A program made the translations under genes and the position numbers. A DNA stretch of 64,000 nucleotides from Bacillus sp. FJAT-27264 (GTDB taxonomy: Bacteria > Bacillota > Bacilli > Paenibacillales > Paenibacillaceae), in contig NZ_MAQW01000023.1 of assembly GCF_001682855.1 (NCBI RefSeq), positions 328,338 through 392,337 of the forward strand, in the 5' to 3' direction. The notes under the pieces are model-generated. The model made no database searches and was not told where the DNA came from. It worked only from the letters and a program-made list of their open reading frames with translations. Below, piece after piece: positions 7,485-16,080 of the stretch (position 1 is its first letter; each line of letters begins with the position of its first letter).

Positions 7485-9599
7485 TTGGCGATTCAGTATT
7501 TGGAACAGGAACGAATTTTTGAAATCCGGATGAAGCAATCCTCTTATATTTTGGGCATTAATGAAAAAGATAGTGTGCAGCATCTGTACTGGGGCGAGCC
7601 AGTAGAGGCACGCGACTGCGTGGGCCTGCTGGCTGCGCGCACTCACAGTTCCTTTGACGCCGACTTGAACGGCGAGCTGGAGGAGTACGGCGGTTGGGGA
7701 GGTAGCAGCTATACCGAGCCTTGTCTGAAAGTGAAATTCGGTGATGGGGTCCGTGACCTGAAGCTGCAATACACAGGACATGAAATTGTCAGTGACAATG
7801 AACTGGTGATCATCCTGACCGATGCCCATTACTCGCTGCGGGTGGAGGTTTGCTATAAAGCAGTTATTCAACATGATCTGGTCGAAAGAGTTGTGAAGAT
7901 CACGAATGAAGAAGATCTGCCTGTGGGTATTAACCAGGTTATGGCGGCGGCGTGGTCGCTCCCGGTATTGCCTGCTTATCGGCTGACGCATGTCACAGGC
8001 CGCTGGTCTGGAGAATATCAGCTTCGCTCCCAGCTGCTGACCGAGGGCAAGAAGGTGCTGGAATCCAGAAGAGGATTCACGGGACCGAATGCCAATCCAT
8101 GGTTCGCGATTGATGGAGGTCAAGCAACGGAGACTCAGGGCAAGGTCTGGTTCGGAGCCTTGGGTTGGAGCGGTAACTGGAAGATTGTCGCAGAGAAGTC
8201 CAGCTTCGGCCGACTGCGTATCGTCGGCGGGATCAATGATTTTGACAGCTCGTTCACACTTGCGCCGGGAGAGAGCTACACCTCGCCGGTCTTTACAGGC
8301 GGGTTCGCTGCGAACGGCTTTGGGCAAATGAGCCGCAATCTGCATCGCTATCAAAGCGAATGCATTCTTCCAGGCTCGCGGATTAGAAGAGTGCTCTATA
8401 ACTCCTGGGAAGCGACGGAGTTCGCTGTAACTGCCGAAGGCCAAAAAGCGCTGGCCCGACAGGCGGCCCGGATGGGCACAGAGCTCTTCGTCGTGGATGA
8501 CGGCTGGTTCGGTGGACGGAACAGTGACCGGGCAGGTCTCGGGGATTGGACCGTCAACCCGGAGAAATTCCCGTTGGGTCTTCAAGAACTGATAGATGAT
8601 GTGAAAGGACTAGGCATGGATTTCGGATTGTGGGTAGAGCCGGAATCTGTCAACCCGGACAGCGATCTGTACCGGGAGCATCCGGATTGGGTCTATCAGT
8701 TCCCGAACCGTGAAGCGACATTGCTTCGCAATCAGCTGTTGCTGAATTTAGGCAAGCCTGAGGTCAAGGACTTTGTGCTTGATTTTATGACTGAACTGCT
8801 GAGTACCCACGACATTTCCTTCATTAAATGGGATATGAACCGGACGGTCACAGAGCCAGGGATGCTGCCGCTGAAAGAGCATGAAGACCAGTCCGTGTGG
8901 ATCAAGCATGTGGATCACCTGTATGAAATTTGGGCAGAGCTGAGACACCGCTTCCCGCAGGTGGAATTTGAGACCTGTGCCGGCGGCGGTGCACGGATCG
9001 ATCACGGCATTTTGCGGTTCGCCGACCAAGCGTGGATCAGCGACAATACGGATGCCCGCGACCGCTTGAGCATACAGGAGGGCTTCACGTATGCCTACAG
9101 TCCATCCATCATGATGTGTTGGGTGACAGAATCGCCGCATGGTATGAACGGCAGAAATCTGCCATTGTCGTTCCGCTTCCATAGCGCCATGATGGGCGGC
9201 CTTGGCATCGGAGCGAATATCGGCAACTGGTCCGATGAGGAAATAGCCGAAGCAGGGCGGTATGTGCAGCTGTATAAAGACATTCGCCATGTCATCACGG
9301 AGGGGAATATGCATCGGCTGTCCTCGTTCCGGGATGGTGATATTTCAGCCAGCCAGTACATCAGCCAAGATGGACGGGAGAGCGTGGTCTTCGCCTTCCA
9401 GCAGGCCCAGTATTTCGGTTCCGCGGAGAAAAGACTGACTCTGCAAGGGCTTGACCCGCAAGGCGTATATCTCGTGCAAGATGAGAAGGGCGAAGCCGGT
9501 ACGACATGGCATGGCTCCAGCCTGATGAACCTTGGCCTGCCGCTGACCCTGTGGGGCGATTACGCCAGCCAACTGTTCCGCTTGATGCGCCAGTCGTAA
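7485..9599 (+). CDS. Alpha-galactosidase, GH36
   Basis: Removes terminal alpha-1,6-galactosyl residues from melibiose, raffinose or galactomannan oligosaccharides in the cytoplasm; no signal peptide is seen. The TTG at 7485 gives 704 aa beginning MAIQYLEQERIF with GGAG 9 nt upstream; an in-frame ATG at 7470 overlaps that site. Hallmarks of GH36: FIKWDMNRTVTEPG with the nucleophile Asp (codon 8832-8834), CAGGGARIDHGIL, and SDNTDARDR with the acid/base Asp (codon 9042-9044) 70 residues later. Length is normal for bacterial GH36 (about 700-740). It lies 27 nt after the permease gene, last in the operon, before a terminator. Confidence 0.96.
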   Translation: MAIQYLEQERIFEIRMKQSSYILGINEKDSVQHLYWGEPVEARDCVGLLAARTHSSFDADLNGELEEYGGWGGSSYTEPCLKVKFGDGVRDLKLQYTGHEIVSDNELVIILTDAHYSLRVEVCYKAVIQHDLVERVVKITNEEDLPVGINQVMAAAWSLPVLPAYRLTHVTGRWSGEYQLRSQLLTEGKKVLESRRGFTGPNANPWFAIDGGQATETQGKVWFGALGWSGNWKIVAEKSSFGRLRIVGGINDFDSSFTLAPGESYTSPVFTGGFAANGFGQMSRNLHRYQSECILPGSRIRRVLYNSWEATEFAVTAEGQKALARQAARMGTELFVVDDGWFGGRNSDRAGLGDWTVNPEKFPLGLQELIDDVKGLGMDFGLWVEPESVNPDSDLYREHPDWVYQFPNREATLLRNQLLLNLGKPEVKDFVLDFMTELLSTHDISFIKWDMNRTVTEPGMLPLKEHEDQSVWIKHVDHLYEIWAELRHRFPQVEFETCAGGGARIDHGILRFADQAWISDNTDARDRLSIQEGFTYAYSPSIMMCWVTESPHGMNGRNLPLSFRFHSAMMGGLGIGANIGNWSDEEIAEAGRYVQLYKDIRHVITEGNMHRLSSFRDGDISASQYISQDGRESVVFAFQQAQYFGSAEKRLTLQGLDPQGVYLVQDEKGEAGTTWHGSSLMNLGLPLTLWGDYASQLFRLMRQS

Positions 9600-9631
9600 G
9601 CGGGCGGATATATGGGTGAAATGTGAAAGAG

Positions 9632-9669
9632 AAGAAGCGTCCCCGATGCACGATTGGGGGCGCTTCTTT
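9632..9669 (+). terminator. Terminator after the alpha-galactosidase gene
   Basis: AAGAAGCGTCCCC (9632-9644) pairs with GGGGGCGCTTCTT (9656-9668), 12 of 13 positions, with an 11-nt loop. The U-run is short, so termination may be partial. Confidence 0.7.
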
Positions 9670-9671
9670 GC

Positions 9672-9907
9672 GTTATGGCATTTTGATACATGTAGTTATG
9701 GTAGTCTATTTCTTGTTGTTACGGAGTTTTGCTGCTTGCTGTTACGGAGTTTTGCTGCTTGCTGTTACGGAATTTTGCTGCTTGTTGTTACGGTGTTTTG
9801 CTGCTTGTTGTTATGGAGTTCTGCTGCATGTTTTATGGCGTTCTGCTACATGTTGTTATGGTACTCTACTTCTTGTTGTTATGGAGCTTTGCTACTTGTT
9901 GTTACGA
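9672..9907. repeat. 23-bp tandem repeat array, about 10 units
   Basis: The start motif GTTACGG/GTTATGG recurs at 9672, 9695, 9718, 9741, 9764, 9787, 9810, about 9832, 9855, 9878 and 9901. The step is exactly 23 bp except for one 22-bp unit. Consensus begins GTTACGGAGTTTTGCTGCTT. Because 23 is not a multiple of 3, similar Cys/Leu-rich peptides appear in all three plus frames; these open frames are repeat artefacts. The array starts right after the operon terminator. Function unknown. Confidence 0.92.
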
Positions 9908-10162
9908 ATAGCTGTCCTCCTACAAGTTGAACCACACCATCCGCTGATCGGGGATAAGTGATCGATCTCCATAAGAGCTCATATTGTTGTTTATATAACA
10001 CGCATTTAATAAACACAGCGCAATTTCGAAAAAATGACTTCGACGTCTCAATAACGGGTTTCTTGTATCCTAAAGTACAGAATGAATCCTTGGTTCACAA
10101 GGATTTCACTCATTCGGGTGACAATTGCACCGAAAAGCTCAGCTTCTCTCGATAGACATTGG

Positions 10163-10353
10163 AATAACGGGAATAACTCCTGTTATTTTGATTAAATGCT
10201 CTTCTTTTCTAAATATAACTGGAAAATATCCCGTTAAACACCTCATGAATAGACCACATTACAGCTAAATGAGGTTTTTAACGGGAGAAATTCCCTTTAT
10301 TGATGACAAATAAGCTGGAAGGAAACAATTAACGGTATATTTTCCTGTTATTA
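10163..10353. repeat. Four copies of a TTAACGGGATATTTTCC-type short repeat
   Basis: Related units of about 27 bp occur at 10163-10189, 10212-10239 (inverted), 10275-10302 and 10328-10353. Units two and three form a near-perfect inverted pair (GGAAAATATCCCGTTAAA against TTTAACGGGAGAAATTCC, with complementary flanks ACCTCA/TGAGGT). The rest of 9910-10480 holds no gene I can support. Confidence 0.6.
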
Positions 10354-10480
10354 AAGCTCTCTTAAGCTCGAACTTGGGCTCAGGCGAATATTCCAGTGAA
10401 GTGTGGACCAAGGATTTCGCCCGCGCATCCAGAACGTTAGATTATTAAGTTCACACTATATAGCTATCACATTTCTCTTC

Positions 10481-12874
10481 TTAATGTGGGTACTTCACGA
10501 TGGTGATTACTTCACCTGGCGCTGTGTTAATCAGGCCTACTTCACCCAACAATGCCAGCTGTTCCCCAGACGAGAGTGTGCATAGCGCACCATCTTCCCA
10601 AGGGATGTAGAAGGAGAGAGGAGCGCCAGCTTCGCTGATGATCTCAATCCACTCTGGCTCACCGTCGCCGAATGCCGCGCTAACCAGGAAGCTGCCCACA
10701 GCGCGCAGCGTATGGAATTCTGCGTGCTGTCCATCCGGCCAATTGGGGAAGAAGCGCAGGTGCCCGTTGTAGCTTTGCAGCAGGCATTCATTAATAACCG
10801 CAGGCAGGGAGAAATTCTCGAACCACACGCCCATCCGGGACATGAAATCGAAATTTTCCGTGTCTGCATAACGGCCCCCGCTCATCAGTACACGGTCTGT
10901 GCAGGTCCCGTTTGGCAGCAGGCAATATTGGACTTGCCGCTTGAAGCGCTCCAGATCCAGCACACCAAGACGGGCACCAGCAAGATGGTAGAATACTAGC
11001 TCATTGCCGCCCTCATTGCGGTGATTAAGATAGGAATTCACTGCTGTCTGGTAGTCTTCTTCGGAGGAATGCAGGCCATGGTCTTCTCCAGGGAAGACCG
11101 TTGTGAGCGGAACCGGCACGTTATAGACGACCTCGGGATTCTCGCCTTCTACCGATACGAAGACACGTCCGTTCCGGGATTCGGCTGTAGGGTAGGACGG
11201 AAAATGATTGAGAATTTCTTCTACCTCGTTCAGCAACTCCGCTTCCTCTTGCTCTGATCCAAGCACGGCACAGGCTTGAATGAACGCACGAAAAACAAAC
11301 CGGGTCAATGTCAGGTCGATGAGGCAGTCGCTGTTTTTGGCAAAACCGGGTGTGATCTCGTATAGCTCCGGTACAACTGTCGGGAAGATATGATAATCCT
11401 CGTCTCCCCATTGTTCTCCCCGAGCTTCCGGGCGTTTCATATAATCTACCATGAACAGAACAGCTTCCTTAATCGGCTGGAAAGCCCGGTCACGCAGGAA
11501 GACAGCATCCATAGAGTAAAGATAGTGCCACCAAAGACTTTGCACAGTCCATGGGGTTTCGCAGATTTCCCAGCCCCAGTGCGGTACCGGGTAAGGCATC
11601 ATCGTCATTTCCACCGGATAGGCCGAGTGCGGGAAATAAGCTCCGCGCAGGCCGTAGTAATCCCGCGCCCAGGTTTGGCTGACGGGCAGTACGTGATCCA
11701 CCATATCGACATAAGGCAGGTGCTTGTCGATATGATTACTGGAGAAAGCCAGCCAGAAGGGCTGCTGCGTATTGTAGTTCATATGATAGTCGCCATGCCA
11801 GTCCGCGCCGATCGTCCGATAGCTCCAGTTGGCGAACAGTCCAGGACAGGTTACCCCTTCCTTCACGGAGCAGTTGAAGAAATACAGATTTTGGTACCAG
11901 ACACGCTCCAGGAATTCATCCTCCAGTGCGACGGAGGAACGACTCCAGTATTCTCGCCATAGCGTTGCTGTTATTTCCTCCGCTTTAGCGAAGCCGTCAA
12001 CCTCAGGCGGTACCGCTGTCGCCTGAACCTCGCTGTTGATACCTTCCCATAACTCGACGCAGGCGATGAAGCCTTGTCGCTCTTGCTGCGCTTCAGGATT
12101 ATGTTGAGAAATACCAGCCGCTCTCACCGCCAGTCGAAACGCCTTGTCGCTCGCCTGTCCGATATAAGGAGTAGGTGGTTGTTCTACACGCGGCAGTATC
12201 TGCATGAAGTGTTGTACCCCTGTTAGCGTGTCGGTTATGACTTCTGCTTGTGGGAATTCCGGCGGTGTCTCCGGGTCTGGAATCAGCTTAACCCCCGTAA
12301 AGAGTGGAACCGCCATACCGCTAGCAGAATCGGTTACCTTCATCCAGATCCGGTCATGGTCTACCTCCACGAACAACTCGAACACGGCGGGCTTTCCTTG
12401 TATCAAAAAATCAATCGTGCAACGCCCATCAGCAATATGCACAGTATGGCCCAGCACCTCGGCATCCCGCCGATCATACCGAAGCAGCAGCGAACCGCAA
12501 GGCATCGGCTTGGGATAGGCTTTGCGGTAATTATCGCCGGCCATTTCACAATATTCTTTATACCACGGGTTATCGGTGACTTGCGCCAGATCAGCCGGAA
12601 GGTCAGCGAACCGGTCAAACACCTCCTGAAAGGTCATAATCTCGTCCTTATGCTCCTCCGCAATCCGGATATCCCACACATTGTTATGTCCAAAATGCAG
12701 CATCACCGCATCCGGCCGGGTCGTGACGACCACGCCCAATCCACCGTTGCCTAGCAAAGCGCCTTCAAAAAAATCGGTTGCCGGTCCGTTGAACTTAATA
12801 TCATGCAGGCGGGCCTGTTCATATCCCATGTGCTTATTTTTTAACTTGCCAGCTTGTTTAACGTTCTTATGCAT
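10481..12874 (-). CDS. Glycoside hydrolase, GH95-like
   Basis: Protein of 797 aa with no signal peptide, so probably cytoplasmic. An N-terminal beta domain carries FFEGALLGNGGLGVVV, like the GNGxLG signature of GH95. The middle is a probable (alpha/alpha)6 barrel with GDYHMNYNTQQPFWLAF, comparable to the GH95 N-x-Q motif. The C terminus FFPNWPDGQHAEFHTLRAVGSF resembles the GH95 beta-sandwich end. GH95 members act on alpha-L-fucosides, alpha-L-galactosides or related sugars; which one applies here is not clear. The start at 12874 has GGGAGGA 7 nt upstream. It is a single gene, transcribed opposite to its neighbours, with a cre-like site about 190 bp upstream. Confidence 0.75.
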   Translation of the reverse strand: MHKNVKQAGKLKNKHMGYEQARLHDIKFNGPATDFFEGALLGNGGLGVVVTTRPDAVMLHFGHNNVWDIRIAEEHKDEIMTFQEVFDRFADLPADLAQVTDNPWYKEYCEMAGDNYRKAYPKPMPCGSLLLRYDRRDAEVLGHTVHIADGRCTIDFLIQGKPAVFELFVEVDHDRIWMKVTDSASGMAVPLFTGVKLIPDPETPPEFPQAEVITDTLTGVQHFMQILPRVEQPPTPYIGQASDKAFRLAVRAAGISQHNPEAQQERQGFIACVELWEGINSEVQATAVPPEVDGFAKAEEITATLWREYWSRSSVALEDEFLERVWYQNLYFFNCSVKEGVTCPGLFANWSYRTIGADWHGDYHMNYNTQQPFWLAFSSNHIDKHLPYVDMVDHVLPVSQTWARDYYGLRGAYFPHSAYPVEMTMMPYPVPHWGWEICETPWTVQSLWWHYLYSMDAVFLRDRAFQPIKEAVLFMVDYMKRPEARGEQWGDEDYHIFPTVVPELYEITPGFAKNSDCLIDLTLTRFVFRAFIQACAVLGSEQEEAELLNEVEEILNHFPSYPTAESRNGRVFVSVEGENPEVVYNVPVPLTTVFPGEDHGLHSSEEDYQTAVNSYLNHRNEGGNELVFYHLAGARLGVLDLERFKRQVQYCLLPNGTCTDRVLMSGGRYADTENFDFMSRMGVWFENFSLPAVINECLLQSYNGHLRFFPNWPDGQHAEFHTLRAVGSFLVSAAFGDGEPEWIEIISEAGAPLSFYIPWEDGALCTLSSGEQLALLGEVGLINTAPGEVITIVKYPH

Positions 12875-13061
12875 CTTGTGTTCCTCCCTGTCATGTCATG
12901 CTATTCACAGTTCCTAATGTATCTGAATGTCGGATTGCTGTATTTAGCGGGAGGTCCAATAGTTGCACGATTGGCGGATGAATTGATAGAGCCGGAGAAG
13001 TGTACCCAAGCTTCCTAATTGTACCTTTCGGCCAAGGAGAGAACGCGGTAAGATCGAAATA

Positions 13062-13076
13062 TAGAAAGCGCTAACA
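13062..13076 (-). promoter_or_regulatory. Possible cre site (CcpA) upstream of the GH95-like gene
   Basis: TAGAAAGCGCTAACA fits the catabolite-responsive consensus WTGNAANCGNWNNCW at all fixed positions except one (A for T at position 2). It lies in the 398-bp gap between the GH95-like gene and the DsbA-like gene; nothing else clear is visible in that gap. Confidence 0.4.
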
Positions 13077-13272
13077 TTATATAGCGCAATTGTTAAGTCG
13101 GCAGGGGAGGGGTACCTTGTTTCACCAAGAGTAGCAGCTGGTTCCGGAACAAAAACTCGGGCTTGAGCTAGAATATTTTTTGAAAAGAATGTACTGCTGC
13201 TTATCCTATCGTACTTTTGTATCGCAAATCTATCCGTAACTATTCTATCAACCATGAAGGAATGAATAACAG

Positions 13273-13986
13273 ATGGCCAAAAATTCAAAGACAAAATCGG
13301 GATTTCCTTATGTTTTTACAGTGATTGCAATCAGCGTGCTTATTCTTGCCGGGGCGCTAATCTTTCTGAAAGGCTCGGGCACAGCCTCCGATCTGAAGGG
13401 GCTACCTAACTATACGGAAATCAAAGGGGATTATGACGCGAAAGGTCTGAAATATGAGAAGCAGCCCCATCTGGGCAGTCCGGACGCCAAGGTCAAAGTC
13501 ATCGAGTTTGCGGACTTTAAGTGCCCGGCGTGTAAGAACTGGAAGCAGGCTTATCTTGAACGTTTTCAACAAGAGTTTATCGAGACCGGTAAGGTGGAGC
13601 TTTTCTTTATAAACTATGCTTTTATTGATCGTGACTCCATTATGGCCGCCAGTGCAGGGGAAGCTATTGCCGCACAGAACAACGAGAAATTTTGGGAGTT
13701 CATGAGCAAACTCTATGACCACCAGGGCGATGAGACCCAGATTTGGGCGACCCCCAAGTTCTTGAAGGATTTCGTTAAGGAGAATATCAGTGGTATCGAC
13801 TATGACCAGTTTGCCAAGGATCTGGACGATCATACGTATATGCTTCCGGTAAAAGAAGACTTCAAAACAGGAGCGAACTACGGCGTGAACGGAACTCCGC
13901 AGTTCATGGTAGATGGCAAGCTGTTGCCTAGCTCCTCCTATGAGGAACTGGCTGCAGCTATCGAGTCACAACTTGCCGCCCAGTAA
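13273..13986 (+). CDS. DsbA/BdbD-like thioredoxin-fold protein
   Basis: Membrane-anchored extracytoplasmic protein of 237 aa. One N-terminal membrane segment (about 12-33) leads to a DsbA-family thioredoxin fold with the redox pair Cys84-Cys87 in FADFKCPACKNW. The cis-Pro loop is GVNGTPQFMVDG. It resembles BdbD, which oxidises or handles disulfides of exported proteins. GAAGGA precedes the ATG. It stands alone, without a BdbC partner or another redox gene beside it, so its client proteins are unknown. Confidence 0.88.
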   Translation: MAKNSKTKSGFPYVFTVIAISVLILAGALIFLKGSGTASDLKGLPNYTEIKGDYDAKGLKYEKQPHLGSPDAKVKVIEFADFKCPACKNWKQAYLERFQQEFIETGKVELFFINYAFIDRDSIMAASAGEAIAAQNNEKFWEFMSKLYDHQGDETQIWATPKFLKDFVKENISGIDYDQFAKDLDDHTYMLPVKEDFKTGANYGVNGTPQFMVDGKLLPSSSYEELAAAIESQLAAQ

Positions 13987-14126
13987 AATCGCCTGGATCG
14001 GCACTGAGGAACACATCCTGCTGAGACTCGATTTGAACAAGCTATAGTAAATTGTTTACAATGGTGTTGTTTGGTCACGCTTATCTTGATCAAGTAATTA
14101 AATGGAATATTGGAGGGACTTACCTC

Positions 14127-14984
14127 ATGAACTTTACTTCCTTGCATCCCTATGTATATCTTGCGACCCGATACCCTTTTTCCAAAGGGCAGTCCAGTTC
14201 TCCGCGGATATGCTACACCAGTTCCATTTACTTGATCAGCGAGGGGTATGGCGTGTTGTGTACAAATGGGGAGCGTACCCGGCTTGGTCCGGGTGCGCTT
14301 GTTTATCTTCCGGCGGGGCAGCCACATGAATGGCTGGCTGATTCGCAGGAGCCAATGGTCCACCTATGCTGCTATTTCGATTGGTCCTATGTCGAGCGAG
14401 CGGCGTTTTTTGATACAGCTTGTCCAGTCTGTTACCCACCCGAGCCGTTGTTGGAGGAACTTGTGGGTCCGCCATTCCCTTATTCGCTACCGGAAATTAT
14501 CATGGTGGAATCCGTGCGCGTTTGGCAGGAACTCTTCCAGAATTTTTATAAAACCGCTAGCTTTACCAATGAGCAGACCTTCATGCGCAGCCTGACCATT
14601 CAGCGGAATTTCCAGACCTTCATCGATTACTTCCTGAACAGCTTACTACAGGACCAACAGATTCCAGACCGCAGGATCAGTCAACTGCTGGAGGTAATGG
14701 AGCAGGATTTGCTCCACGATGCTCCCAAGCCGCTGGATGTTTATTACACCAGTCTTAATATGAGCCGCGGACATTTTTTTGAACTGTTCCGCAAATCTAC
14801 CGGCTGCTCGCCCATTCAGTATATGAATCTCTTTCGAATCGGCCGAGCGAAGGAAGACCTGCTCCACACCACACTCAGCATCACAGAAATCGCCGAAAAA
14901 TATCATTTCAGCTCTGTACATTATTTTTCTCGGCTGTTTCACCAGCTGTCCGGCCAGTCTCCGCGGCAGTTTCGTCAGAAGTAG
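14127..14984 (+). CDS. AraC family transcriptional regulator
   Basis: One-component regulator of 285 aa from the ATG at 14127, chosen because TGGAGGG lies 9 nt upstream; the frame is open back to 14052 but has no ribosome site there. A cupin-like ligand-binding domain (LVYLPAGQPHEWLADSQ) is followed by the C-terminal double helix-turn-helix (MSRGHFFELFRKSTGCSPIQYM, then FSSVHYFSRLFHQLSGQSPRQF). Members of this kind sense sugars and activate nearby hydrolases. Here the neighbours are a DsbA-like gene and a decayed kptA, so the target is not obvious. Confidence 0.92.
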   Translation: MNFTSLHPYVYLATRYPFSKGQSSSPRICYTSSIYLISEGYGVLCTNGERTRLGPGALVYLPAGQPHEWLADSQEPMVHLCCYFDWSYVERAAFFDTACPVCYPPEPLLEELVGPPFPYSLPEIIMVESVRVWQELFQNFYKTASFTNEQTFMRSLTIQRNFQTFIDYFLNSLLQDQQIPDRRISQLLEVMEQDLLHDAPKPLDVYYTSLNMSRGHFFELFRKSTGCSPIQYMNLFRIGRAKEDLLHTTLSITEIAEKYHFSSVHYFSRLFHQLSGQSPRQFRQK

Positions 14985-15006
14985 ATTTGGGCATACACAT
15001 CAGCAC

Positions 15007-15159
15007 CCTTTTGTGCTCACTGCACTTAGACATGCGCCGTGGGAGTACCAGTTAAAATTGGACCCGGAAGGCTGGGTGAGAATGGAGCAGCTGTTGTCCG
15101 CTTCACGGCTGAAATCTGGTTTACTATCACGGTTTCCTCTGCTGCAACATATTCTGTAA
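15007..15159 (+). pseudogene. kptA: Remnant of RNA 2'-phosphotransferase (KptA/Tpt1)
   Basis: A 51-codon open stretch ending with TAA at 15157-15159 encodes LRHAPWEYQLKLDPEGWV (codons from 15025), followed by RMEQLLSASR. This is the conserved N-terminal signature of the KptA/Tpt1 family (LRH-P...L-LD--GWV...LL). There is no start codon in place, no upstream LSKFLS segment and nothing of the NAD+-binding C-terminal half, so only about a quarter of the usual 180 or so residues remains. Family assignment rests on motif recognition only. Confidence 0.65.
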
Positions 15160-15183
15160 GAGAATTTGGGGAGGAGCGATTGT

Positions 15184-15648
15184 TTGGTGTTAACTTTGGA
15201 GGCAGCTAAGCATATGGCAGAGGTTGGGGAGCATAAAGCTCGGCAAATGGGAATACGGATTGCGATTTCAATTGTGGACGATGGAGGGCATTTGCTTGTC
15301 TTAAATCGGATGGAGCGAACACGGATTGCCAGCGTAGAAATTTCGAAAAACAAAGCTTGGACGAGTATCAGCATGCAACAGCCAACTGCGAATTTGAAAC
15401 AGTCTGCGCAGCCGGGAGGCCCTGCATTCGGCATTAATACGACCCATGAAGGCAGACTCGTCATTCTTGCAGGCGGTATTCCGTTAAAAATTGGCGATCA
15501 TTTCGTCGGCGGAGTTGGCGTAAGCGGAGGGAGCGCTGATCAGGATATCGAAATAGCGACTGCTGCCGTTCAAGCCTTTGAATCGATGGTTGCCGGGAAG
15601 TCGAATGGAGTTAACGTCAATGCCCGTATCGGCTCGTACCGGTATTAA
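15184..15648 (+). CDS. GlcG/HbpS family protein
   Basis: Small cytoplasmic protein of 154 aa. I favour the TTG at 15184, since GGGGAGG (15168-15174) is 9 nt upstream; a GTG at 15187 is the alternative. The sequence LTLEAAKHMAEVGEHKARQM, then AISIVDDGGHLLVLNRME and GGIPLKIGDHFVGGVGVSGG is typical of the GlcG/HbpS family (PF03928). Some members bind haem, others sit beside glycolate or diol genes. No partner gene lies next to it and no signal peptide is present, so its role here is open. Confidence 0.9.
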   Translation: MVLTLEAAKHMAEVGEHKARQMGIRIAISIVDDGGHLLVLNRMERTRIASVEISKNKAWTSISMQQPTANLKQSAQPGGPAFGINTTHEGRLVILAGGIPLKIGDHFVGGVGVSGGSADQDIEIATAAVQAFESMVAGKSNGVNVNARIGSYRY

Positions 15649-15947
15649 GGATTGCGGACCGGATTTACATTGCAGAGCCTTCGGGTGACCGAGGTTCTGC
15701 TTCTGCTTGCCGGCTGGACAAGCCGTGATTTTCAAACTTGGCGCTTCGCGCATAATCATATAATTGGTTCAAACGGACACAAGTTCCATCAACATCTCGG
15801 AATTATATTTGATGTTGCCCGGCGCGGCCAAGGCGCTCGGCCGGCCTTCGCATTTCCAAATCGCTTTTTAAAGTGTCAACGGACATCACAGCACGCCGCA
15901 TCTTGCCGTGGACGCGCTCTCTCTATGTTCGTCCAAATTAACGCTAC
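15649..15947. other. Gap with no supported gene
   Basis: Plus-strand frame 15652-15987 is open but has no ribosome site and no recognisable family. The minus strand has short coding-like stretches broken by stops around 15790-15900, which may be decayed coding sequence. I recognise no family. Confidence 0.4.
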
Positions 15948-15993
15948 AAAAAAACAGGTCGATTATGGCAGATACCACCATGATTGACCTGTT
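15948..15993 (-). terminator. Terminator of the GH64 gene
   Basis: AACAGGTCGATTATGG (15953-15968) pairs with CCATGATTGACCTGTT (15978-15993), with G-U pairs. On the minus strand the stem is followed by seven U (15948-15954). Confidence 0.8.
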
Positions 15994-16080
15994 TGTTGTG
16001 TTTTCATACCCCTTAGAGGTACCTGGAAATCTTTCATGGAGCCGTAACCGTAAGGGGTATTTACCTATTTTTTCACTTCC

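Noticed and set aside
9672..9907. CRISPR array
   Set aside because: The units are contiguous with no unique spacers, and no cas genes are in the window.
9616..9961. Three overlapping plus-strand open frames rich in Cys, Leu and Tyr
   Set aside because: They are the same 23-bp tandem repeat read in three frames; there is no ribosome site and no family.
12944..13294. Minus-strand 116-aa frame
   Set aside because: It overlaps the promoter gap and the start of the DsbA-like gene, with no ribosome site and no recognisable domain.
15652..15987. Plus-strand 111-aa frame
   Set aside because: No ribosome site, no known family, and it runs into the GH64 terminator.
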